Positions 1 through 11,915 are shown, numbered from the stretch's first letter. The stretch: 64,000 nt of DNA from Patagioenas fasciata (GCF_037038585.1 NC_092540.1:10528501-10592500); one strand, 5' to 3'. Program-made: numbers and translations. The notes: a model not told the origin generated them from the letters alone.

Positions 1-2160
1 GTGCTTGTCTGCTGCCTACAGCCACATGACAGTTTGTTGTTGAAAGGATACACAGGATGTTTTAGCTCTTTGATCTTCACATGGGAAATACAGCATAAGC
101 CTACTTGATCCTATTGCCCTAAGAATAATTTTAATGCCCATTAATACCAACGCTTACCAGTTCCTAAGTGGGGCAGGCAGTTTTTGGGAGCTGGCTGGAC
201 CAGTGATGGAAGAGATGTCCCTCCTGCACTGTGGTGTGCACTGGGACCCCAAAAAATGTCCCATCCCCAGGTTTTCATTGCTGATAGCACGCACAGCAGC
301 CTTAACGTCAGTTTTTCCACTCAGTATGGCTGCCCGATCTCTGTAGCACACCAGCGTCTGCCAAGCTGTTGATCCTGCTTACTCCTGAGGAACATTTCAA
401 ACTTGCTGGAAGATTACAGAAAATCTGGAGTGGAAATGTTGGGTTGTGACTGATACATAAAGGCAGCTTCGATTTACGTGTGCGGCGGGTTTGGGAGGTG
501 TGGGGGAGGTGAGGGAAGACATTACCATGAATCATCCACAGCAGCAGATGAGCTGCCACCCACCTCCCCTGGCCCCGCCATGGACCCTTCCCGACCCCCT
601 GCTTTGCTCCAATGCCAGGTTAATTTCTTTCTAATTGTAATTAGGGAGCCTAAATCAAAGTGGCAGAGGGACGTGCAGGGTACAGCCTGAACTGTGCAGA
701 CTGGCTGCAGCAGTGGCTGCAGATCGAGGGCAGCGGTGACACCGAACAGCAGGAGGGACATTTTACAGGTGACTGTCCAGTGGTTTCTGGCCTGCGATGG
801 TTTAAATGAAATAGTGGCACTCCTCCCTGAGCTTTCAAGGCAGATATTTTCTGCAGTAACCATTCCTGAAAATGTTGTTTCATGTTGTCAAAGACCAGCA
901 AGGCAATCTTCACCACAGCCTAGCAAGAGGTGACCTGTTCCCTTACAGATCAGCCCCTGCTTTTCCGCTCCCCAGTTTTATCCTGTCACATTATCAGAAG
1001 TTGAAAAGGTCCTACATGTTAGGTGGTAAAAGGTCCCATATGGGAATCCCAAAAGTGTTCTTTGCAGAACAAAACTCTTCTTTTAAACCCCAAGAGAGCC
1101 GTGTGCTGTGGATGCACAAGGTCGGGACAGAGGCGCTTTCCTCTCCCCGCTGCCGCGGTGTATCCGAGGGAAGCCCTGATGCCCTGAGACAGCAACTGTT
1201 TCTGATGCTAATAATGTCGGAGTGGTTCCCAAGGCGTGTGTCCAACACGTAAGGAACTGGCTGGAGGCAGAGGCGCTGAAGCGTTATTTTTGTTGACCCA
1301 GTCTCGGGATCACACACCTGTTCCAGGTGAGCCGTTCTGCATTTGCTGAGCACAAGCTTTGTCTTCAGTCAGATGGTGCCACTAGCTGTTCCTGATCTGG
1401 ATCACAAAGAAATAGCTTGTCCTGGAGAAAAAAAGAAAAAAAAAAGAGTTCTTGTCACAATTCACTGGAAGAGAGGCTTTTTTTTAATGTTTGCCTGATG
1501 TTTTTTCATGAAGACCAGCATCTCCCGAGGTATTTTCACATGTAGAGGAGAGCAATAGTTTTGTGGAGTTTTCATTTGCTCTGCAGTGCTGCTGCTCTAT
1601 TCCCAGCCTTCGTGGTCTTCTTAACATTCATTATTTACTCCCCTTGAGACTCTGTATCCTCTCTCTCCTTGATTTTACCAACATTTTGTTCTGTCATTCA
1701 ATGTCATTCTGTGCTTGTTCTCCCCTCAGTCTCACTAAAGCCATGACCCAGCGTTTAATGCATCTTGATTGCCCTGATATACTTTGAGCCACAAAAAAAT
1801 ATTTATAAGGATTTCCTAGGCATATTCAGGTGGTTTTCTCTGCATTGTATAACTCATGCCGCCTTTTGCCTTTGAGTAGCTACTCTACATTTTTCTTATC
1901 CCTTATGATTCTCGGTGGGAATGAAGCTCGTGCGTAGGTCTGCAATCATTTTCAGTAGTGATAACTGATAACCCTTTTTTCACTTTAAAGCAAACTAGAA
2001 CCGTATTGTGATATAGTAATATTTACGTATAGGCACATAGAGTTTTGCATGTTTGAGAGGAAAGCATTAATTAGAGTAATTTTTACTGTGTTGCTGGAGA
2101 AAACCGTTAGAGCAGGTGTCAAGTTCAGTGTTCATCACCATCTTCCTGTCACCCTCCCAG
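1..2160. other. Intron or flank upstream of first recognised dynein exon
   Basis: No exon, RNA gene or repeat family was recognised here. The short open frames are not similar to anything I know and lack splice context. There is an A-rich tract near 1424-1446 and AT-rich sequence from about 1780 to 2060. The last 30 bases form a pyrimidine-rich acceptor ending in CAG at 2158-2160. The stretch is most simply read as the intron before the exon at 2161. The preceding dynein exon, which would carry the AAA2 Walker A, was not found and probably lies off the left edge. Confidence 0.6.
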
Positions 2161-2288
2161 GCCTGTTTTCATCAATCACGCGAGAGCTGGCCAACATCAC
2201 GCATGACGGTCCCAAGTGGATGGTACTAGATGGAGATATTGATCCAATGTGGATTGAGTCTCTTAATACTGTGATGGATGATAATAAG
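2161..2288 (+). CDS. Axonemal dynein heavy chain exon: AAA2 Walker B segment
   Basis: This exon translates to a stretch containing [20 protein letters not shown], the AAA2 Walker-B region of axonemal dynein heavy chains, the motor subunits that hydrolyse ATP to drive cilia and flagella. It is 128 bp, with acceptor CAG ending at 2160 and donor GTAATG at 2289. The previous exon must supply one base of the first codon, and this exon ends on a complete AAG codon. The wording best fits the outer-arm clade (DNAH9, DNAH11, DNAH17). I cannot separate these from memory, so no symbol is given. There is no frameshift or stop, so the exon looks intact. Confidence 0.9.
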
Positions 2289-2762
2289 GTAATGAATATA
2301 AGTTAAAGAAGGAGATATTCTTTGACTGCATGGCATGGTTCAGCCTAAAAATGCAGATGCTGAAATAACACCTCCTAGAATAATGCGGTTGTGTTTCTTC
2401 AGATACACCAAACAATATCACATATAGAAAATGGTGCATGAGGGGAAATAGCTCAAATCATGGTTTCATTGTAATTTCCCTTCCTGGAACTGGGCTCATG
2501 GATAATCACAGATGTCCTGATTGTAACTCCAGGCCCTTCAAAAATAGGGTGGGGTCATAATTCCACACCTTTTTCCGCCGCTCGAAGGGAGTGCTGTTCC
2601 TTTGAGTCATGGAAGACAGTTCTACTACCTGCTGGAAATCAGCTGCATTCCCTCAAGGAACTGTGCTGGCAGCAACCAAGCTTTTTAGTGCAAAGTGCTG
2701 AATGCTTTTCATTCCTGTTCCTGGGGAAGATGTCATTCTGTCTGTCTGTCTGCCCAATGCAG
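2289..2762 (+). other. Dynein intron
   Basis: This is a 474-bp intron with a GTAATG donor and a TCTG-rich pyrimidine tract before the CAG acceptor at 2760-2762. No element was recognised inside. Confidence 0.8.
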
Positions 2763-2871
2763 GTGCTGACCCTGGCGAGCAATGAGAGAATCCCTCTGAA
2801 CCCAACGATGCGGTTGGTGTTTGAGATCAGCCACCTGCGCACAGCCACCCCAGCAACCGTGTCCCGAGCGG
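2763..2871 (+). CDS. Axonemal dynein heavy chain exon: end of AAA2 ATPase core
   Basis: This 109-bp exon encodes [16 protein letters not shown] and then [18 protein letters not shown]. These are the sensor and arginine-finger side of the AAA2 module and follow directly in family proteins from the preceding exon. It begins on a full codon and ends with a single G at 2871 before the donor GTGAGT. The next exon supplies the remaining two bases of that glycine codon, so the phases agree. No disabling change was seen. Confidence 0.9.
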
Positions 2872-3552
2872 GTGAGTCCTGGCCTGAGCTCCGCACTGGG
2901 ATTTGCCGTGAACCCAGGAGGATCTAGTGCCATTAACCAGTCTTCTGTTGGCCAACTTGACTCCTGTTGCAAGTACCCAACCTGAGATCACAGCGGCCGT
3001 GGGTGGACAGGGCAGGTTTCTGACAGACAAACTGAGGATCCTGACCCCAAATGCACATGTGGAGCTGTCATCATCCTGGAGATTTACCCAGAGCACTCTG
3101 ACTGTTGGTGGGTGATCATGGCTTCAGCGTTGCTGAGTGCTCCTGTTGTGCAAAGCCCTTTGGATGGACTTTATGAGGAGAAGGACAGTATCTGTCTCAA
3201 AGAGTTCTTGATCTTCTGAAGAAGTGCATGAAGTATGGGAGAAGGGAATGGAGGTGTCCCCTAGTTTTACACATGGGGAAATGGGGCCCAGAGCAATGAA
3301 ACTGCTCAGACAAGACAATGTTCTGAATTTAGGGCAAGGTCATGAAAAGCGCCGTGGTTTCAAGGGTGAAGTTTCTTCACTGTTCATGTTTCTACTCTGC
3401 AGTGGGGCAGGAAAAGGGGGCAGGTAATGGGACGTCCCGTCATATTTGATAGGGTTTTAGTTGTGTGAAAGTACCTGGTAAACTCTGCTGGAAGAAAGGA
3501 ACAGTTTCTGCTATGTCTTTACTATATGTTCTCTCCTACCCTGGGCCTAAAG
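2872..3552 (+). other. Dynein intron
   Basis: This is a 681-bp intron with a GTGAGT donor. The acceptor AAG at 3550-3552 is preceded by a broken pyrimidine tract. It is a weak-looking site, but the reading frame on both sides fixes the junction. Nothing else was recognised. Confidence 0.75.
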
Positions 3553-3700
3553 GGATCCTGTACATCAACCCGTCGGATCTGGGCTGGAATCCTCCAGTGA
3601 GCAGCTGGATCGACAGGCGAGAGATCCAGTCCGAAAGAGCCAACCTGGCCGTTTTGTTTGATAAGTACCTGCCCATTTGCCTGGACACCCTCAGAACAAG
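3553..3700 (+). CDS. Axonemal dynein heavy chain exon: AAA2 C-terminal region
   Basis: This 148-bp exon starts with two bases completing glycine and then encodes ILYINPSDLGWNPPVSSW, followed by a segment ending LPICLDTLRT. This is the conserved region following the AAA2 ATPase core in outer-arm dynein heavy chains. The exon ends with two bases of an arginine codon before GTACCA at 3701. The next exon begins with the A that completes it, so phase is maintained. No stops or frameshifts were seen. Confidence 0.9.
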
Positions 3701-4968
3701 GTACCATCTGATGAGTGATTGTGTCACCCGTGGTGAGGGCATGGGGACACCTGCCACTGTCCAGCCCAGCTGTGCTGCGCTGGGTTGTGCTGCACATGAT
3801 CCTCCTTGCCCCTGGAAGCCCTGAGCATCATTGGCTTAAGCTCAGAGAACCAGCAGGGCGAGGTGGGCAAAGTGACGCTCCTGCCTGTATCGTGTTGGTC
3901 AGATCTGGTTTTCATCTGATTTTGATTTGATTTTTATTGTATTTCCTGTATCAACTCTCTATCTCTTGGAAAATAATTCCGGCAGATCCCAAAGAGAAAG
4001 CTTTTCAGCCTCCTGATGTGTCAGGCTAGACCTGAGCCCACTCCACAAGTTATTTTTCATTAAGAACTTGGGTATTTGGAAGGGTCCTAGTGCTTCTTGG
4101 CTTGATTTGGCTTTAAAGCAGTGTCCACAGGGAAGTCATGTGGTTCTTGCTTATCATCATGTGAAACCATTCTCTTTCTCATACTGTGGTGAGGACTGGC
4201 CAAAGTAGAGTCCCAGAAAACTTAAGGGAGCATCTCCCATCCTCTACTTGCTTCCTATAGTTGCACTTTCCTTTAAAAACAAAAGAAAAATCAGTGAGCA
4301 TGGGAGATGTCAGCCAAAAGGGGGATGTGTCAGAAGGGTCTGGAATCAGGACTTAAACATTGTGCTAGGGAACTTCTCTCTGTGGGACCAAGTTGGTTTT
4401 GACTGTTGGTAGCAAAGTCAATCGGACGTTTCCCATTCTGTTTGCTGAACATTGTCTCAGAGCGTGAAATCCACGGGATTAGCTGCAGGCAACCCTGAGC
4501 TGAGTGTTTTGGTAGCTTGCTTAATTCAGAAATCGTAGAACCAACCTTTCAAATAGCTATAATTACTTTATGGAGGACTTCAGTGCAGCTACAATATTAG
4601 TTTGGAATTCTGTAAGTGTAGCTTAAATGAATGTAAAATGGCAAGATGAAAGGGTTTATTTTATTACTCCTCTATTTGACCGCTTTTGAACTCATCGTGC
4701 TCGCAGGAAATCATTGCCTTTAGCAAGTCTTCCATTCTGCTTCTTTCAAGAAGATCAAAGTTTTAAAATGCTTGAAACTTCTGATTATTGTTATTACTTG
4801 TATATGTGCCGGTGCCAGCGGGTCTGAGTGTGAGAATGGGTGTTCTCTTTATTGTACCTGGGAATAGGACACGTACCGCTGACAAGCAGAATGCCAGTGT
4901 TCTGAAAGAGCATTTCTAGTCTTCCTGGGTTGTGATGGACGTATTGCTTTCTAATTTCCATCCCTTAG
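3701..4968 (+). other. Dynein intron
   Basis: This is a 1,268-bp intron with donor GTACCA and a T/C-rich tract before the acceptor TTAG at 4965-4968. No repeat family or RNA gene was recognised. Confidence 0.75.
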
Positions 4969-5143
4969 ATTTAAGAAGATTATTCCCATTCCTGAACAGA
5001 GTATGGTTCAGATGTTGTGCTACCTCCTTGAATGTCTCCTGGCAGAGGAGAACACACCTCCTGACTGTGCCAAGGAGCTTTATGAACTTTACTTTGTCTT
5101 TGCTGCCGTCTGGGCCTTTGGTGGATCAATGTTTCGAGATCAG
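4969..5143 (+). CDS. Axonemal dynein heavy chain exon: AAA2-AAA3 linker
   Basis: This 175-bp exon has one base finishing arginine, followed by 58 codons. It encodes [20 protein letters not shown] and later [15 protein letters not shown], a helical stretch between AAA2 and AAA3 that is highly conserved in DNAH9, DNAH11 and DNAH17. The donor at 5144 is GTAAGA. The exon is open, and its phase matches the exon before and the exon at 8101. Confidence 0.9.
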
Positions 5144-8100
5144 GTAAGACGGAAGATGCCTCTTCAGCATCTTTCACACAGTTTGTTTGTGTGGTTTTGT
5201 GTTGTTTTGATTTCTTCGTACTTTCTGAAACATAGTGCTATGCCAGTAATGCTGTTTTCCTGGGGCTCTCATATAGGTGATAATAAACTAGAAACACAAC
5301 AATTCCTTTTACGAAAGGCCTCGTTATCCAGGGTGTAACACCACCGGAGAACAGCTGAGGGGTCAGTGGTAAAGGTGGAGGGATGTTTGCTTATGCAGAT
5401 GCATTTCACTGGGGAGAAACATAAGGTTAACTTATAGAAGCCTGTGGATGTGCATAATGTGATCAAATTAAGACTGATTTATCAGATGGATGTATCAGTG
5501 GAGCAGTCTTTCAGCCTTCTGACTGCACAGGTAGACGTGCTACATAACACAAACCAGCCGGTGTTTTGTCACCAGGGCAGAGCAGAGCCGGAGGAACAAC
5601 CTCCCTTGACCTGCTGGTCATACTTTTCCTAAGGCACCCCAGGTGCCATTGACTTTCGTGGCCACAGGGGCACACCTACTCTTGGGTGGTTGCATCTCCT
5701 AGTCAGAGGACGCCTTATCCTCAGATCTAAAGTGTGTAGTCCTGATGTCTGGGTCTGCCCACACTGCACTGCTGTCAAGGGCTTGGAGATCCACGTCTGA
5801 TCTCCGCTGGGCTTGTGTCAAACTCTGTGTTGTCTGGACTATGCGGGAGGTCTCTCCACGAATGTAACACCAGACACCCCTCCCCAGCTCGGGTGGAGGC
5901 ACTGCCGTTCTTGATGGCTGCTCAAGTGCTCCCAGGGGTCTCTTTGTGTGTTTTCATGTACCTTAACGCCAGACCTAGAGTGTCTGCTGGTCTCTTCAGA
6001 TTTGCTCCATGCCAAGGATCAGATGCTTCAGGAAGTGCTGAACAACACAGCTCAAGCTCAGCTGGGTGCTCACTTGGTGCCATCACACCTTGTGACCATT
6101 GAATGACCTGTGCGAGACCAGCTTCCTTGGTCCTTGTGGAGCCTCCATTTCCCATGTGCCAGCTGGGAAATACTCAGCCTTAGTGTTGCCAGTCTAGGAT
6201 GACTTAAAGAAACAAACCAAAACACAATAAAGCCTGGGAAGCACTACTTGTCTTTGCTTCAGCAGTACAAGCGCAAGTATGCTGGTGTGCGGTGCTGTGG
6301 CAGCTGGCCGCTGTGTTCCCCATGCCGCACAGTCAGTCTCGGGTGCATCAGGCCGGGCTCCTGCCTGCGGTAGTGGCTCTGGGTGGGCTGCAGGAGCAGC
6401 TGCAGGCACAGCGACCCTCCGGGAGGCTCCGCCGGGAGCCTGGCTGTGCGTTACTGCCCGCGATGCTCTGTAAATGTCAGAGCTGAGAGTGCGAGGACAC
6501 AGCAGTCCGAGCAATGGGGAGCCTGATGAAAAAGGATCCAATATAAAATCTGTTTATTGCTTTCCACCGAAGGTGCCCTTCGCGCTGACCTTTCGCGGCC
6601 GAAATGTCAGGAGAAACAGTCTGGGAGGCTTCCCACTACTCGGTGCTTGTTGGTGGGTAGCGGGGCCCCTGTATAAAAACAGATGATAGATTTGCCATTT
6701 CCTGGCTCTGAAATTAGCGGTAATCCATATGGGGTTTTTATTAAGGAAGTGGTTTGAATTCCACACCGTTCTGGCAATAGAGCTGGGGCTGGAGTGGCTC
6801 CATTTAACCGCGGGGTCAGGGAGGGCGGGCAGCGCGGCACAGCGCGCTTGCAGGCGGTTTGGCTGTGCGGGGTAAGGGCACCCTTGTGGGAAAGCTTTTA
6901 GCAGCCACGCACGTCCCGCTCCACTGCGGGCGACTCTGCTGCCGCTGCTGAGGAGTTATAACAACAGGAGAACGGAGAGTTACAGGGATTCTGCCTCTCT
7001 GAATAGCACGAGTCTGCAAAATCGTGGATACTGTTAATGTGTTTTTCAAATCCTCTGGTCTTTTGAGGGACTGTGGCTCAGGAGGCTTTATGGAGGACAC
7101 TTGGTTCAGTTCAGCAACAAACCCAGGTTTCCTTATGGAGGCCGAGCAGCCTATGGACAATGTGTTGGTGACCCCACATTGTATGGCTATGGGGAGGAGA
7201 GACCCGCAGACACCCCAGGAACAAACTGTGCTGTTAAAACGGGCTAAATGATGCGTCCGGTATTTCACAAACATCTTTCTCACAGCAATTTTCCTCTCCT
7301 CCTCCCCTCCACCTCTCTCCAGTTCCCATTGTCCACATGGGAAGGTGTTTGGGCAGAATGGCTGGCCCAATGTCATACAGGAGACCTAGGGCAGAGGAGG
7401 GGACTAAGCACATTTGGTGAGTCCTGACCCAGCATCTAAAGCAAAACTGTCACCCCAGTTGAAAAAATTCAGATGCTCCAAAATCTCCATGTGTAGAAAG
7501 ATACAATGGGGAAAAGCAAGGAAACGGGTGCTTTGAGGGGAATGTGGCAGCGCAGAATCACGGCGGGGTCAAAGGGGCAGACCCTCGCTGCTGCTTTGGT
7601 ACGCTGGTGTCTGCAGTCCTGCTTGTCTGAAACGTTGTGGCTTGAAAAGAAGCCAGAAGACAACAACTCCCTCTGAATAGAGTGGTGTGATTGGTGAGGA
7701 AAGGCTTTGGTATGCATGCTGTGACTGACCATGAGCACAGATGTAGACGGATGTTGTGTCCTTGTCTGTTGGAAGAAGTAGGCACCAAGAATCAATCAAG
7801 TGGTCTGTTTAGTCATAGGCACGTATTTCTCTTTTTCAAATTGATCCATCTATCTAGTCTCAGACATACCAAGAGTGATCAACACAGAGGATGAATTATT
7901 TAGATGAATAAATAGGACTGATGAGCAGAAATGAAGAAAATGAAAAATTAGGCTTAATAGCAGGAAAAATGATAAGAACTTTATGCTGTGGAATATATTT
8001 TAAGGACTAATCCCGCTCTGGTGGACTGGGATAGATAACATTCTCCATTACTAATGAATTGATCCAGATTAGTGTATTTTCTCCACTTTTTGTCTTATAG
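5144..8100 (+). other. Long dynein intron
   Basis: This 2,957-bp intron runs from donor GTAAGA to a strong pyrimidine tract and TATAG acceptor at 8096-8100. Two GC-richer patches (about 6280-6480 and 6810-6960) are embedded in otherwise ordinary intronic sequence. Open frames in them show no recognisable protein, and I saw no convincing mobile element. Confidence 0.7.
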
Positions 8101-8274
8101 CTTGTGGACTACAGAGTGGAGTTCAGCAAGTGGTGGGTGGCAGAATTCAAGGCTATCAAGTTTCCCTCTCAGGGCACAGTCTTTGACTTCTACATTGATC
8201 CAGAAATGAAGAAGTTTGAACCTTGGTCTAAACTTATTCCTCAGTTTGAATTTGATCCAGAAATGCCCTTACAG
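8101..8274 (+). CDS. Axonemal dynein heavy chain exon: pre-AAA3 segment (last one present)
   Basis: This 174-bp exon (58 full codons) begins LVDYRVEFSKWWVAEFKAIK and ends KFEPWSKLIPQFEFDPEMPL plus Q. It is the conserved stretch just before the AAA3 nucleotide-binding module. It starts and ends in phase 0, with donor GTATGT at 8275. The following exon should carry the AAA3 Walker A, but none occurs in the rest of the window. After about 120 bp of intron the sequence turns into LTR and satellite DNA. Either the gene continues beyond more than 55 kb of repeats, or it is truncated here, or the contig is chimeric. Confidence 0.9.
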
Positions 8275-8393
8275 GTATGTGAACCTTGCACGTGTTTTGT
8301 CTGGGAAGAGCACATGCATTTTAGTGACTGTATGCAGGCATTTCAATTGAAGTCTCATTCGAGGTCAAGCACTTCATAATAAGAATGGCATTC
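8275..8393 (+). other. Start of final dynein intron, cut short by repeat DNA
   Basis: This short stretch follows the splice donor GTATGT. The host intron is recognisable only up to about 8393, where an LTR stub begins. Confidence 0.6.
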
Positions 8394-8445
8394 CGTCCTG
8401 GTTTTGTTAAAAACAAGTTTCTCTTTTAGTGAATTTGCCTGTCAG
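8394..8445 (+). repeat. ERVL-type LTR 5' stub
   Basis: Positions 8395-8445 are identical over 51 bases to 27174-27224, the first bases of the ERVL 3' LTR farther right. The LTR's first T is C here (8394). The copy stops exactly where the minus-strand provirus begins. It may be the remnant of a longer LTR interrupted by that later insertion, or a recombination breakpoint between the two retroviral copies. Confidence 0.8.
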
Positions 8446-8447
8446 GT

Positions 8448-8908
8448 TGTGTGCACATACGCAGGCACATCGCAAGAAGAGCCAGAGGCCACGGATGCAT
8501 TTGCAAAGAGCAAGTTTTATTTTAGTTCCCTCTCTACTGGGGGATCTCCGAAGCCACACCTGAGCTCCCAGGCAGAGGTGACACAAACGGGGACGCAGGC
8601 GCTGGTCAGTTCAGCCCTGCTGGAAGATCGCTGGGCCTGCTGAGCTCGCCTGTATTTCAAGGCTTCAGGCAGGCGCAGCCTCCCGCTCTTTCTCACAACA
8701 AAGCAGGAATCTCAGACACAGTGATAAGGTGCCCAGAGTTTCTCCCAGGCCTGTGTTATCTAACACAGAGCTTCTACTCATCAAGCACACAAGGTCAGTC
8801 AGACAATTAGTGTGATGTGTGTGCTTTTTCTACAGACAGGTGCAAGTCACTTGAGCGTATTTACATTTAACCAACCTCCTCGCCAAATCTTCGCTATATC
8901 CCCATACA
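8448..8908 (-). repeat. 3' LTR of the minus-strand ERV
   Basis: This 461-bp direct repeat of 11948-12408 differs only at 8857 (G versus A), 8872 (C versus T) and 8882 (G versus C). Read on the minus strand it starts TGTATGGGG and ends CACACA. An AATAAA lies at 8521-8516. Confidence 0.95.
8516..8521 (-). terminator. LTR polyadenylation signal
   Basis: AATAAA on the minus strand lies inside the LTR. The same signal is in the other LTR at 12016-12021. The position, in the downstream part of the LTR, fits the end of the R region. Confidence 0.6.
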
Positions 8909-8922
8909 TTCCACTCCCTCGC
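8909..8922 (-). other. Polypurine tract of the minus-strand ERV
   Basis: Read on the minus strand, GAGGGAGTGGAA lies immediately before the TG of the 3' LTR. This is the expected place for the plus-strand priming tract. The plus-strand ERVL at 27162 has a similar purine tract ending in GGTGGAA. Confidence 0.7.
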
Positions 8923-9380
8923 TCACGTGACTTGCTTCTCCTGGGGTCAACAAAACCAGAATTGTTCTTTTGGGCTTGTGAGGTGTAGCACAGAGCAATT
9001 TACAGGGGCACACAATAAACACATACAGAAAAAGGAAAAAGCATGTTTCTACAATAATCAGGTGTCCCATTCATCTTGTCAGGGAATTAAACGAGTCATT
9101 CAGCCAGGCATTAGTTCCAAAGATGAAGATGTTGTCTTCCATGCTGGCTAGTTCATCATCTGTGTTGAAAGAACACATGACTTCAAAATCAAAGCAGCAT
9201 TTGCAGCTACTACCTACTCAGAGAAACAACAGTAAGAAAGATTAGTGTTAAAATCCCTTAGCATAGCACAATTCTGTAACACAGCTATGGGGGTTGTCAC
9301 CTTCCAGTAATACATACGCTGCTGCTCCAGCTCCTTCAGCTGGTATCACTGGGTTTAACAACCTGTTGTGGGCTAATTGC
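8923..9380 (-). other. 3' internal region of minus-strand ERV
   Basis: This lies between the gag-pol stop and the purine tract. A second minus-strand frame (9248-9493) overlaps the end of the large ORF and may be a frame-shifted continuation of pol. I recognised no env. Confidence 0.5.
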
Positions 9381-11915
9381 TTACACACACTGGAAAGTCG
9401 TGGCCTGCACTTTTTCAGATTGGAATTCAGTTGGATGTTGAGTCTGTGACACCAATAACATTGTTCCAGTGCTGTCTCCTCTAGATAAAACACAGGTGTT
9501 CACTGAAGATACCTGAAATACAAGAACTCGAGAATCTGATATTAGTAAAGGATGTAACATAAGAGGAGAAGTCAGGGTACAAAACCATACAGCATTCTCT
9601 GGAGTCATATAAATTTTCACATCTCGATCAATAGGCTGCAGTCCCAGTTCACAATCCGTTGGTGTGAATAATTTCATTTCCCCTGTAGTTAGTGGTGACA
9701 CTGTATCCACAGCAGTGTATACATATTGCCACCCCCTAGATGGGGATACAGGGCCAATATAATCAACCTGACAGGTATTTGAGGCCCACTGACCCCGTTC
9801 TACCTTTCCCTGTGCTCTTAAATGTAGCTGTGTACAAGCAGCACAATGATGTGAGCATGTTTTACAAGTATATAACAGCAAAGGGGTTTGATTGTGACCA
9901 ACGTCCCATGTGTGTGCAGCATAAGCTGATCCATGTCCACAAGCTATATGCACATTTAGAGCTTGAGCATGCAGCTCAGCAGAGATCATATTATCTGCTT
10001 TCTTACTGTTTTGAGACTCAAATGAATCAACTTTATTGTGCTCTGCTATTAACTCTTTACAAGGGGAACCCTCCTCCACAGAAGATGTAGGGATGGAAAT
10101 TCTCCAAGGCCCTAAAAATCCTAAAAAGGCATGTAATTGTTTTACTGCAGCTGGTACAGAAAACTGCTGGACTGTGTGCTGTACTTTAACTGGTGTTTCT
10201 CTAAGCTGCCTATGCCAAACTATTTCTAAAAATAGTACAGTAGCACAAGGGCCCTGTATTTTCATCAGAGTAATTGCCCAGCCTTGGTCCTGCAAATGCG
10301 CCTTCAAAAATTCAGCAGCTGCTTCAGTTTCTTGTTGTGACACTGCCATGATCAACAGATTATCAATATCATGGCAACCAGTAACAGTACCCGACCATAG
10401 TGCTCTATCAGTTACTATGATTTGGTGGCAGACGGAGGGACTGTGTTTGTATCTCTGAGACAATACTCGGCAAGTATATTGCTTTTGTTGCCAGGTAAAG
10501 GCAAACTGGTCTCGCCCTGAGGTGGCAGTTGGGGTGCAGGGTGGGTGCAGTGTGGGCGGGGGGGCTGGGGCTGGTTGGCTTTTCTGCATAAGCATTAACT
10601 TTTGCAAGCGGCAAAAAATTTGTGATGGCATGATCCCGCTTATTTCTGATTGTGGGATACCAGCTTGTACTAAATCATTCCACATTAGTGTTCTCATCAC
10701 CTGTGCTGTAACTCTTCTCAGTTTTGCCAGATTTCCATTATCCACCACCCAAACAGAGGGTCCTGAAATTACAGCCCCAATTCCGCTCAAGGCATTTGTT
10801 GGAGTGCCTGCATTACCTGTAGCACTTGTCACTGCTACCCTGTCCGAATCGGATCCCATAATCAATGCATACACCACCCCCATCTGCTGCACTAAATCAA
10901 TACTTTCCTCCAATGTGCACCAATTTCCACGGGACAACACAGATTCAACAGGTTCAGCATATGCCGTTAAAACTGCTGCACACAAACATTGATACAGCAC
11001 AGGTGCAATAATATCTTGCCTGTTGGGACCTCTGACAGTTTGCAGCTGAGCATATTGTTGTTGTATCTGATCATCATAGGCTATAGGGCTTAAGAAAACT
11101 TTTTCATCTGCTAATAAATGGATAGACACAGCTCCACTATCCCAAGCTGGCAAAATCTGTGCGAGAATTCCTTCCCCACTCGTTTGCTGAGAGATCTCTG
11201 AAAATGCCGTTAACTCCTTCGGAGAGTGAGTATGTGCTACCTGCCCCCCCCCATCTGCTTGTTCCTGCTGCAGCACCATTTGTATGGGGGGTTGTGCTCC
11301 CACCGCTTCCCTGCCATTTAAGTCAGGGTCAAATTCAGACTCAATATTGGAGTCTGAGGATTCACTCCAAATATTTCCATCCCATTCCTTGGGATTCCAA
11401 GAGTGTTTTGTGGTAAGAGTACAAACCTGAGAACACAAAAACTCACTTTTGGCATGTTTTTCCTTTTGTTCCTTAGCAATACATGCTAGCAACCGGTCTA
11501 CATTATCTTGCAGCTCATAGCACCGCTCTGCTTGAACAGTGATTACTTCTTGTGCAATCGCCTTTGCATCCTGCAAAATCTCAACCTCCTTTTCCAATTC
11601 TCTTATTTTACTCTTCAACGCAACAACATCACGATCAAGAGCATTAAGACCGGTAACAAATAACCATCCCAATCTTCCCGCTAATTTGCGAGAAGAAGTT
11701 GATGCTGCCCTCCATGGAAGCTTAAGCACAGCTGCTTGAATTACCTGGGGGGTAATCACCGCCCCATCATCAAACCGAGGCCATGACTCCGGTGGAGCGA
11801 ATTCAGACAGGAGAGCAGCCACGGGAGCCCAGCGCTCCGTACTGGGCCATCCCGGAATTTGGGGAGTCACCCTCGAGGCCTCCCCTGTCCCCGTTTTTTT
11901 TGCAAACCACAGCAT
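9381..11915 (-). pseudogene. ERV gag-pol remnant, single 844-codon open frame
   Basis: The frame runs from an ATG at 11915-11913, just downstream of the primer-binding site, to a stop at 9381. Residues about 93-160 form a heptad-like coiled coil. Residues about 240-445 resemble a class III Gag core, ending in a proline-rich patch. A reverse-transcriptase piece follows at about 468-605, where the catalytic YxDD box is replaced by CHDIDNLL. Then come an HHCC-type integrase zinc motif (about 656-695) and only the first integrase catalytic Asp (about 718). Protease, most of RT/RNase H and the other two integrase carboxylates are missing. The pieces are joined in frame without a stop, so Gag could still be made but Pol cannot be active. 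The frame also stays open upstream into the LTR (to 12086), but the first ATG after the leader is the natural start. Confidence 0.8.

Noticed and set aside
872-1353. Frames of 113-126 codons on both strands near 1 kb as extra exons
   Set aside because: No similarity to dynein or other proteins that I recognise, and no good splice sites in phase with the exon at 2161.
6194-7376. Minus-strand frames of 115 and 186 codons in the long dynein intron
   Set aside because: Low-complexity GC-rich sequence with no recognised domain or start context. Most likely chance open frames.
9248-9493. Separate env or accessory gene in the minus-strand ERV
   Set aside because: The short frame overlaps the gag-pol end, lacks a signal peptide or membrane segment, and is better seen as a pol shadow or frameshifted tail.
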